A stretch of DNA of 64,000 nucleotides from Phaeoceros laevis (lineage: Eukaryota; Anthocerotophyta; Anthocerotopsida; Notothyladales): assembly GCA_049999765.1 (NCBI GenBank), contig JBNGIQ010008494.1, positions 1 through 64,000 on the forward strand, given 5' to 3'. The notes beneath the pieces were generated by a model. The model had not been told where the DNA came from and ran no database searches. It saw nothing but the letters and a program-made list of their open reading frames with translations. The position numbers and the translations under genes were made by a program. Shown here piece after piece: positions 21,601 through 30,702 of the stretch. Position 1 is the stretch's first letter; each line of letters opens with the position of its first letter.

Positions 21601-22153
21601 TGAGGAATTTCTCTTGCTGCAAAACTTCGGATGGAGCTGAATTTGTTGAATCAGAGACCTCTTTAACGGTTGAGTGTAACTCTGGTACCACTCCGAGGAA
21701 CTCATTCTCAGCGTCCTCCAAAGACGTCACCAGGGCAATACCAGCATCCACATAAAATTCGGGCGATCCTGAGAGGAGAGGAGGACTTGCGACCGGACTG
21801 CTGTCACAGAAAGGCTCAGCTCCAGCAGAGCTCCGAGACACATCAGGCGCTGTTTCAGTCACACCTGCCTCTGAGCATCTCACTGTCAAATCAGTTCGCA
21901 GGCCAGCACATCTCCAGTGCGGAAACTGTGCAACACGGAAGGCAACACCCGTGTGAGAATTTGACCCTGAAGCACAGGTAAGCCTCGAAGTTAGAATTGG
22001 CTTCTTCCTGAGAGCGAAGGGACGTTCAGCGGCTTTTCCAAATCCGACAGCAGGCACCGGAGCTCGAAACAGCTGAGCTGTTCGACTCCATTCCATCCTG
22101 GAGTTCACCACCAGTGCGTCAATTTCGATTCTGCGGTGACTGTACGAGCACAA
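18696..22153 (-). CDS. Plastid-type MATE efflux carrier (EDS5/DTX46-47-like)
   Basis: Fourteen exons on the minus strand (high to low): 22153-21388, 21256-21162, 21046-20938, 20720-20665, 20506-20451, 20354-20216, 20093-19956, 19853-19785, 19683-19573, 19486-19358, 19264-19187, 19098-19027, 18945-18883, 18791-18696. They sum to 658 aa. About 215 N-terminal residues precede the membrane domain; the first part is Arg/Ser-rich and transit-like, then an acidic Ser-rich linker. Membrane-domain landmarks are [79 protein letters not shown] and [16 protein letters not shown]. These match the plastid-envelope MATE group that includes EDS5 (salicylate export). The family moves small organic anions or metabolites across membranes using an ion gradient. 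The substrate is not readable here. Exon 4 depends on choosing the acceptor that preserves the family sequence LLKAFVGAKN. Confidence 0.88.
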
Positions 22154-23066
22154 GGGTCTCAGCTCCTCAAGGCCTCCTGCAGGACAGTCCCAGCCCTAAC
22201 CGAGAAGCCTACTTCCGCCAGGTCTTGCATTGTGGAAAGCAAAGTTGAGATCAATCAACATCTCTGGTATTCGATTATCCTCCTCTGACAACAATCAGTT
22301 GATTCCAATTCCACACAAGCAAGGCAGAATGCTGGAAATCGAGGTCGCGTTCCTGTCGCATATCCCGTGACGAATTATGGGGTTCTTGCTTGATGACGAA
22401 CAATCAAAACTTCCGCACGATCCTACTACACTTGTAGCAACCAAAACTGCTCCAAGAGCAACCTCCCACCGAGACTTCCAAGCTGCAATATATACACTGT
22501 TCGCAGCTCCTAATGCAGGGTCCAGGGGGGTGGCTGGCATCCAACTAGCGACATCCGATGCACCGGCTCGTGCTGGGGAACGCGTATGTGGTACACCTAG
22601 CGCTTGGATCTGCAGTCCGGACTCGAGGAAGGCGACGACAAGCAGTGCTTAACAAATGGCTGGCCTATATGTGTGATCGTCGAAGGGGTAACGTGAGCCA
22701 CGGGTCCCCGGAGCCGGAAAGTCCCAGGACATCGTGGTGGTTTCGCTTTCCCATTTCCACTAGTTGTGATTGCGGATTTGTAGGAAGTCGGTTACCGTAC
22801 GCGCAATGTTACACATGTTTGTCACGGCTCGTCGACAAGTCGTCTACAGCAATCAGCAATCGGTAGTTTATTGCCTGGCAACCGGGTGCCAAGCAATAAA
22901 CCATACACATACATGTACTGTAGACAGTCGGCAGGTGAGTTGCTCCTGGCCATTTGCAGATTCCTTCGGGTGATGAGAGGGGACAGTACATACTGGATAC
23001 GTCTTGCAGTGCCTCTGGAGATACCCATGTGGTCCAAAAAGGGGTGTTTAACTACCCTGCAGTGTA
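22154..23066. other. Intergenic, no gene seen
   Basis: This is the 5' flank of the MATE gene. Short ORFs on both strands have no recognisable content. Confidence 0.5.
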
Positions 23067-23576
23067 CAGTATAACCTGGTGACGCCTCCGGGCCTCGGGA
23101 GCAGCATGAGGCGTAACACATGAGGCGTAACATTTATCCGTGTCTAACACGTATCCAATAGACCATTATTTTTATTTTCACGATAAAAAATTGAGAAATT
23201 GAAAATAAATAATTTGTAAAAATCGGAGCAAGCCCCAAGTCTAATGAGAATCAAGCATCGTCCCAAGCACCACCAACTTCAAGCTAGCCGTCCATCCAAG
23301 ATACCATACAAACGCGCCTAGTGTTCTTCCATGTCTCCAACTTTGATTAAAGTATTTCGTGAAAATGGAAGTGTGAAACGTGCCCTAAATTTGTTAGTTA
23401 AGGGGTGTATAACATTTATTAATACTACTTCCCAACCGCCGTTTCCCTCTTAGTATAACTGTTATAACACATAAGAGATAACTTTTAACCCTTTGCACAT
23501 ACGGGAGCGCCCCCACGTATAGCATTTCACCAGGGATAACACTTATCCACGTTACATTTATCCAGGTTATACTGTA
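23065..23576. mobile_element. Non-autonomous pogo/Tc1-mariner-type element (MITE)
   Basis: A 16-bp perfect inverted repeat bounds the element: GTACAGTATAACCTGG at 23064-23079 and its exact reverse complement at 23562-23577. If the ends are CAG...CTG (23067-23574), it is flanked on both sides by TA, the target duplication of the Tc1/mariner/pogo group. The start of the terminal repeat (CAGTATAACCT) also resembles pogo/Tigger-type ends, from family knowledge. It spans about 508 bp, is AT-rich in the middle (about 23150-23240) and has no transposase ORF. Subterminal short repeats of GCGTAACA and GGATAA type occur near both ends. Confidence 0.72.
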
Positions 23577-23789
23577 CAGGGAAACACAAAGGCATATTTC
23601 ACAGAATCTTCCACAGATTGGCCAACCAATCAACGCCTATTGGAAGTCCTGTTTTCAGCCCACTCCATCTGCTCCATCAAGATCTAGCAACTGTGACACA
23701 ACCCTAATCCGTTGGAACTCAGCTTGGACAGATCCTGGCCTCTTTCAAGACAAGCCCTTCTTTCTCGCATCCTCTCACCTGGCTCCTGT

Positions 23790-24833
23790 TCAATTTGAAT
23801 TGCCTCTGTCCGCCCGGCCATAATTTTGGGCCACATAACCCCAGGTTTCTAAAGTTGCCATGCAAAGATTCTCTCTGCAGCTTTGTGCATTATCTGACGG
23901 CATGCAGCATGTGTCCTGGCAAATACAGCAGATGAAATTCAACCTGCTCAAGTACAATGCCACCATCTGCATCAATTCTATGAAAATGTTGTTGCTGCTT
24001 CCACGTTGAGCTCTCGACTGCAGGAAACTGGACACCACATAAGGCACAAGGTACCTCAAACCGAGAGACTGTGAGTTTGAGCTGCAACTGTCATCCCTAA
24101 CAGTCTTGTCCAGCTTAACCTGCTGTGTGGCCCGAACCCGAAACCGAGGGTTACAGACTCCGAGGCGGATCATCACAGTAAGTGGAACAAGGCAGGAGAT
24201 GCCTATTGAAGCCAAATTGGCAAAGATGAACTTGCCGACATCCATCTCACATTGAACTTCCCCTGCCAGAATTCTCACCTCGCACCATGCCAGAATATCT
24301 CCTCTCGCAATCATCATATCGTTAAGACCCATCGGCTCGGGCACTGGTCCTCTAAATCTCCTCCACCAACCAGCTCTGCCAGCATGTATTCCACGTACTT
24401 GGCTAGTGGCAGTGGCGGGTCCTGAATTTGCAGCTTCCAGTAGCAGACGAGCCCCTGCTCTCGACGCCTCTTCCGTAGCCACCCGTGCTGTCTCACAGAC
24501 CTCAGCAGCAACCACAGCAGAACTTAATACATCACCAATGGTATCCTCAGCAAAACTTAATACATCCGACCTTCTCGCGAAATGTAGTCGTGAATATGCA
24601 GTGACAAGGCCGTCCTCAACTTCTTTTTGGGATCCCCCTTCCGCCTGAGTGAGCTCTATCTGCGTATCGCAGATTGCCACATCATGATGTGCAAATTGGT
24701 CAGCCAGATCGTCGTCGACAGCACCATGAGCCAAACCCTCGCGTGATTCGTTTATTGTCCCGTGACTTGAGCTTGGCATCTCCTTACTCGAGCTCCCGGA
24801 GGCATTATGTTCTTCTTCGTCCTTCTCCTGCAA
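23790..24833 (-). CDS. Hypothetical protein, unidentified 347-aa ORF
   Basis: I do not recognise this gene. The minus-strand ORF is the longest in a gene-poor stretch. It has an acidic Ser/Glu-rich N-terminus (EKDEEEHNASGSSSKEM), an Ala/Glu-rich probably helical segment (TIGDVLSSAVVAAEVCETA), a possible hydrophobic segment (FIFANLASIGISCLVPLTVMI) and a Cys-rich end (FICCICQDTCCM). The first codons abut a good splice acceptor (TTTGCAG|GAGAAGG at about 24833-24827), so the real gene may have an upstream exon and the annotated Met may not be the start. Several internal GT sites could be donors, for example after ILAWCE. The C-terminal half may therefore be intronic read-through. Confidence 0.35.
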   Translation of the reverse strand: MQEKDEEEHNASGSSSKEMPSSSHGTINESREGLAHGAVDDDLADQFAHHDVAICDTQIELTQAEGGSQKEVEDGLVTAYSRLHFARRSDVLSFAEDTIGDVLSSAVVAAEVCETARVATEEASRAGARLLLEAANSGPATATSQVRGIHAGRAGWWRRFRGPVPEPMGLNDMMIARGDILAWCEVRILAGEVQCEMDVGKFIFANLASIGISCLVPLTVMIRLGVCNPRFRVRATQQVKLDKTVRDDSCSSNSQSLGLRYLVPYVVSSFLQSRAQRGSSNNIFIELMQMVALYLSRLNFICCICQDTCCMPSDNAQSCRENLCMATLETWGYVAQNYGRADRGNSN

Positions 24834-26089
24834 AGATTATGATTCTTTAAATTCACACTCTTGTGTGGACTCCACTGGTCACTTCGAGCTCGCAACAAGG
24901 CCGCCAAGGATCAGGCAATTCAACAACAGCTGGAAGGAAGGAGCTAAGTCCAATTAAATCCGAGCTCGGCACTTCTACCAGCTATCTCATGAATTCAACA
25001 TCTCACCATTGTGCTGCTCAATTGACTAGGTCGTTGCAGCGTAATCATGTTGCCAATGGCACAACCAAATTCAGTCCACAGCTTCCCCGGCAGGCGATCC
25101 ACAGCCCGTACAATGATGTGCGCGGCAGCGCCAAACGCTGCTGTCTCTCATCTGATTGTCGAGGCCTGCCAACAGCTCCTCCGAGTCTTTATCCTAGTAT
25201 ATCCGCGCGTAACACATAGTGACTTGACTTCAAAGCAACACGACCACGTGGACCATTGGAGTCAGCCAGCATCGTACCGAGAGGGTCGGGAAAATATGGA
25301 GAAGTCGACGTTTTGCGGAGCTTCAGAGCAGGATCGTCCTATAGTTCACCCCCATCTGAGCGTTTGCCGCTTCCATGTGAGTGACGTGACGATACAACTT
25401 CTGAAGGCCTTTCCAATCCCCTTATTATGGCATACCAGATGATGCAGCATCTTACGAACCTAGAAATAACACTATTTTGGGGTTCGCCAACTTCAAAATA
25501 GCTATTTCCCAGTTCGCCAACTGCATAGCGCGATTAACCATTTAAAACATTAATTCCGCAATCGCGAACAATGAAATAAGGACGTCAGATTAATTCCGCA
25601 ATCGCGAACCATGAAATAAGGGTTACGTCACGCCATCCACGTAAGCACGCAGACACATCACCCAGCATACTTGGCAGGTGAACCGGCTCGCAGACACATC
25701 ACCCAGCATACTTGGCAGGTGAACCTGCTGATGTGGAATGTTACCGCCCGGTTGCTGCCATGTGGCGAGTGGTGATGTGGAGCGCCACATCACTCTGCGC
25801 CACATCACCAAGCGATCACCCAATCCCTCGGATTCCTCCACGCTGCATCATCTGGTATGACATACCTTATACTTATTTTGGCACCTCGTCACGCTTCACT
25901 CCATATCAAGCAAGTTGAAGCAACGCGCTTATAATTCTAGGGTTCGAAATTTGAAAGTACAAAACTGTTTCCTTCAGCTCCGGTTTGTGGCAATTCCAGC
26001 AAATTGCATACTACAGTAGTCGCTTGCCATCACTCTCTTCAGGATTCAAATCTTGAGATTATTCATGGCTGCAAGCTACTTTATGCAGC
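24834..26089. other. Intergenic with short tandem repeats
   Basis: No supported gene. Tandem direct repeats lie at about 25550-25731 (listed separately). They are followed by alternating GTGATGTGG / CCACATCAC segments at 25758-25810 that can fold back on themselves. Confidence 0.5.
25550..25731. repeat. Two adjacent tandem duplications (about 41 bp and about 42 bp units)
   Basis: First, TTAATTCCGCAATCGCGAAC followed by ATGAAATAAGG occurs at about 25550 and again at about 25591. Second, CGCAGACACATCACCCAGCA followed by TACTTGGCAGGTGAACC occurs at about 25650 and again at about 25690. Both are two-copy repeats with one or a few differences. Confidence 0.75.
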
Positions 26090-26635
26090 CTACCTCTGGC
26101 TTGTCAACTCAGATTGGCTGGTTACACCAGACTTCATACTGATGTTGCTTAGTCCTTGAGTGGCTCTGTAATCGTCCACTGCTTTAGAGAAGGTATCTCT
26201 CACATGCTCCGACATAACCATCAGATCCTGCAAAGCCTCTTTGAGAACTTCCTTCGCCGGATCACCTGCAAGCCGCATGCAAGCTAAGCTCTCCTAGCTG
26301 CTGCAGATGTGCGACAGACTCTGGCTAGCTGGACGATGGAAAAGTGGAGCATATATACCTGTTGTCTGAACCCGAACGTTCACACGATTCTCTGAAGCGT
26401 GGGGCACACTGTAACCGCAGAACGCCACTCGTGGACTGAACACATCAACAGGACAGCAAGATGCACACAATTTCAGAATTGGCAGTTTCAAGAGCTTTGA
26501 GAAGCCAAGTAGCAAGGCTTACTCCTTGTTGAGCACGTATCGGACAGAGTTGCCCAAGGTGTGGTCTTCGTCAGAGAAAGAGAAAGTGGCCTGGCTGGCA
26601 TCGGCTTCAGATCCCAGTTCGTGGATGCCCGCCAT
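26090..26635 (-). CDS. RPAC2: DNA-directed RNA polymerases I and III subunit RPAC2 (AC19)
   Basis: Three exons, 26635-26523, 26436-26360 and 26265-26090, encode 121 aa. The Rpb11/AC19 family core is intact: FSFSDEDHTLGNSVRYVLNK, then DPRVAFCGYSVPHASENRVN, then VRVQTTG. A helical C-terminal tail follows (EVLKEALQDLMVMSEHVRDTF). AC19 pairs with AC40 as the alpha-like assembly heterodimer of nuclear RNA polymerases I and III. Length fits the family (about 120-140 aa). Introns are 86 and 94 bp. Both junctions restore conserved residues, so the model is secure. Confidence 0.93.
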
Positions 26636-27258
26636 CTCCTATCAATAGCCTTGACTGGTCTGGTTCTGCGTTTTACACGAGCAGCAAGCTTCGTGTCATG
26701 AAACTGTAATTAGGGCTTGGTTGCTGACCAAATAGGTTGTCGAATTGATCGGAGCAATTTGAGCAAGCATTTGTGGCATCCGATATGCAAGGGGATGCTG
26801 GAGCAGGAGCCTAGGTGGCCGGATGCATGATCTGTTTCGACCCTCCAGTGCCTGGCCCTGTACCGCATGGTACGATAGCAGATTCATGTCCGGCAACTTT
26901 AGGGCCAGGAGCACTCGCCTGACCTGACGGACTGGTCAATGTGAACGCTGCAGAAGTAGATAATAAGGAGGTGCCACATTGCCATCAAAGGCTGTCTAGC
27001 TGAATTGGTGGCAATCAAGCTGCCAGCCAGCGGCCAGCCGAAGAGAACGAATGTCCGCTGCAAACGCAAGCACGTTGCGAGACGCAGCAGACGGATGTAA
27101 CTTCAACCGTGTGCACAAATGTCAGACCTGCTGGTTCCAACTTATGGGCAGGATGCTTCACGCAACAGGGGCAGGCAGGACATGGGCAGCTGGGCGTCCG
27201 TCGTTACTGTTGTGACGTCTGAGTGCGTCCATTGTTATAGTTAGAGCAGAGGGACACC
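26636..27258. other. Divergent intergenic region, no gene seen
   Basis: This separates the divergent RPAC2 and At5g03900-like genes and should contain both promoters. No distinct TATA box or repeat was recognised. Confidence 0.5.
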
Positions 27259-30200
27259 ATGTTGCAGTCAACAGGTACCCCCGATTGGCAGTTGTCAAGG
27301 GCTCCTAGTTATGCGGCTCGGTTGTGCATTTCTGCATTGTCTTCGCAGATTGCTCCTGGGGATCTTTTGCGCAACACCCATGGTAGCTGTACTATTACAG
27401 ACTTGGGCAGACGCTGGGGCCGTACCCCTCCACTGCAGCCCCTGAGGTCGCGCTTGAAACCGCGCGGAATACCCCGAGTCGGTAGATGTTTTGGATTGCT
27501 TCCGCACAGGCATGGGTTGCAAGGTTCTCAGGTCAGCAAGCGGACGGGGATTAGGTGGGTTTGCAGAGCTGGGAGCAGCAAGGGATTGGACTTTGTCAAG
27601 ACGATCGAGACAGACTCACTGCCTCCTTCTGTGCGCGAGAGCACTATGCAAGCCATCGATGATCTGGGTAGAAGGGTCACTATAGGGGATGTGGCTTCAA
27701 GGAGTGGTCTTAAGGTTACCCAAGCTCAGAGCGCTTTGCAGGCCCTAGCTGCCGATTCTGGAGGTTTTTTGGAGGTAGGAGTATCACACTTCTGCCTGTT
27801 GATTTTCTCCAGAGGTGGCAACGATGTCACTTTTTTGCATGGAGTGGAGCCAACTACACTGCAAGGTGACCTAACCATTCGCATCACAGGTGTCTGACGA
27901 AGGTGATGTTCTATATTGCTTTCCAAAGGATTACCGCTCGAATCTGTCTGCCAAGTCCTTAAAAATTAGATTGGAGCCCACCGTTCAGAAGTTGCAGGTA
28001 ACTGAGTCCATTTCAACCGACTGTGTTTAGTAAACGAAGACTTTGCTGTCAACTGTGGGAGATTCATGTGATGACGGACGTTCAGGAAGTAGGAGCTTAT
28101 TTGGTGCGTGTCACCTTTGGCACAACTCTACTAGCATCGATTGTGCTCGTGTACAGTGCTATTGTAATACTTATTTCTTCAGCCCGAAGGTATGCTCGGT
28201 TTTTCTAGCTGGAACTTTCTTTTTGTGATGGCAAGACCTTTGTCAGAATAAAGGGGATGAGGGAGGGGCTGCGTGGTTCCAACTGCTGGATGTGATTTAA
28301 GATGTGGCTGCACAGTGATGATGACAATCGGAGCAATCGCGGATATGGTTCTCAGAGATCTTCCGGTCCTGGATTTACAATGTTTATCAGCCCTGCTGAT
28401 TTGTTCTGGTATGTATTCTGTATCATGTCATCCAGTTGCAGGTTCACCTTTGCAATTCAGTGCCACTGTCACTACATTTCTGCTGGCACTGCTGACTTCC
28501 ACTCTAGTGAATGGTAAATTTTGTACTGTAGTGCAGGTATTGGGATCCATATTATTACAGAAGGAGGAGAACAAAGTCAACCGGCTTGAACTTTTTTGAA
28601 TCTGTAAGTTCTTGTATAGTTCGTTTGTAGCCGAGCACACTGTAGCTGACAGAGTAGTGTTGTGAGAGTATGGATCTAAGTTTTGGGTTTTATGACCTAG
28701 GTCTTCTCATTTGTTTTCGGAGATGAGGATCCAAATGAGGGACTGGAAGACCGTAGATGGAAAGCTGTAAGTTGGACAGCTCGATAAAGGGCCCATGTTT
28801 TCTGCATGTTGACGGTTTTCTGGATGTTGATGGATGAGCATAATGTTAAACTTAACTATTATTGTGGTGAACCTGAAGAATGTCCTAGAAGTGTGAGAGG
28901 AAGACACACTGGGCACAAAACTTGATGGACTTGGCTCTTGGTTTTTTGCAGATTGGGCAGCTTATTACCAGCAAGGGTGGTGTGGTTACCGCTGAGGAAC
29001 TAGCCCCGTATCTGGATGTTCGACCGCTGGGGTCTGGTAACGAGGTGCAAGCAGTTTCTTGATTGTATATCTTTGCTTTATTAAGATGCTTTATTGAAGA
29101 TGGCTGGAACTTGGAAGGACAGTTTTCTCACATTCTGGCTGCCACAGGACGACGAATCCTATGTATTGCCAGTGCTGCTACAGTTCGACGGCCAACCAGA
29201 GGTTGACGATAAGGTCAGGCCTCAGTAGTTTGTGACCACTGGCATATTCCGTTGTGTTTGTCCAATCCTAGAGTTTTCTGGCTGCTTAAGAGCTGTTGTG
29301 TGGTTAGGGCAACATCATATACCGCTTTCCGACTCTTCAACGTTCAGCCGTAGACTGGTTGGGGGCAAAGGGATATTTTTCAGAGAGTCGCATCAACTTC
29401 AGGTATGACATCTTTCCCCTGCTTTGTCCCATGTCTGAGCCTTGCAGTTTGCTATGCCTTTGGTTGGATAAATGTTTATGACCCTTTAACATCCTCAAAG
29501 ACATGCCTCTCACATGACTTGCAGAGTGCACTCATTCTCTCTGTTTTGATTGCCAGTAAGGCGAATGGAGTTGAGAGAGCGATGGTTGTTGGTCTTGGTG
29601 GAGTCAACCTTCTTGGAGTTGTCATCCTCAGCGGCATGTTGAAGTGAGTTACTAAGATCAATACCTCGCCCTTGACATTCTAGTAAAAAGTTGTAGTTCA
29701 ATTTGCTTGCTGTTGAGGTCTGCTGCAATGCTAATCCCATCCTGAACTGCAGTTGGTATATCGCCCTTCCGTGCCCCACTAAAATTTGTGAATCTGATTG
29801 ATGCAGGGACTATTCGGTTTTGGGGCAACTAGGTGGAACTGGGTTCATTCCCTTTATTTCCAAAATTCTACCCTTGCTTCAGGCAGGACATTCAAGCCAA
29901 GATCACGCGAAAAGACTTTTTCCAGATCGCCTCAAGCACTTCACGCTGGAAAAACTAAACTAATTGTGTCTGTGGTTTGGACACAGGCATATACAGCTGC
30001 GTTCTTTGCCATACCGGCGTTTCGCTGGCTCTTTCTTCAGCGTAAAAACCTAAAGATTGAGGAACGAAACAGAGCGCGCCTGGAAAGGGCAATAGCATTA
30101 GATCGCCCAAATGGAGCACTGCTACAGAAGGTATGTCACGACGCTTGTGGTGCGGTTTGCTTGACAAGGACAATTGGCAACAATAGTATTGATGGTTTGA

Positions 30201-30388
30201 GTGATTTTTTTTTTTTGAAATAGCTGAAAAGCGCAAGAGAGTCTTCGAAGAGAACTGTGATAGGAAACGAGCGCATTATCTACTCATCTGACAAGGACCT
30301 TTCCGAGCAAAACTTTGAGGCGCTGGAATGGGAAAGACAGCTGAGAGAAAGGCAGGCTCGCCAAGCCAGACAAGCTGAGCCCAATTGA
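27259..30388 (+). CDS. Plastid membrane protein of the At5g03900 family
   Basis: Thirteen exons give 559 aa: 27259-27774, 27890-27997, 28086-28189, 28316-28408, 28537-28603, 28701-28766, 28952-29044, 29148-29213, 29308-29402, 29557-29643, 29807-29882, 29987-30130, 30224-30388. An Arg/Ser-rich leader of about 115 residues fits a transit peptide. Two similar winged-helix-like modules follow: VTIGDVASRSGLKVTQAQSA...FLEV and ITSKGGVVTAEELAPYLDV. Transmembrane stretches include LLASIVLVYSAIVILI and VVGLGGVNLLGVVILSGML. The motif DLFWYWDPYYYRRRR and the core FSFVFGDEDPNEG identify the family (Arabidopsis At5g03900, annotated as plastid and linked only loosely to Fe-S cluster biosynthesis). Molecular function is unknown. 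Intron 11 uses a GC donor (29883-29986), because no GT donor keeps the frame. Confidence 0.9.
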
Positions 30389-30702
30389 ACTCATAGACTA
30401 GTTACCAAGGGATTGTACAGGTCTGTAATTGCATGCTTGAGACACAATCGTACTGGCCTCATCAAACAAAGCAGAATCATACAGCCCTTGTTTTGCAAGC
30501 CCAAACTATTTACCATGGAAGGCACTTCCACAGTGCAAGCTCCGACACACTGCCAATTGCAGAGAGGCCTATTACCTCACGCCTACAAAAATGTTTGCAG
30601 GAAGTGCTCGGAACCAAGTCTTCGTCGGTCAGTGCTCAGTCCCAACGAAATCTGGGGTTGCTGCTGCAGATAAAAAAATACATATGTTCGGTACAGGTGA
30701 GA
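30389..30702. other. Convergent 3' flanks
   Basis: A 314-bp gap between two convergent genes, containing both 3' UTRs. Nothing else was seen. Confidence 0.5.

Noticed and set aside
29798-30223. 141-codon plus-strand ORF starting in the At5g03900-like gene
   Set aside because: It reads through the GC-AG intron; only the two flanking exons match the family.
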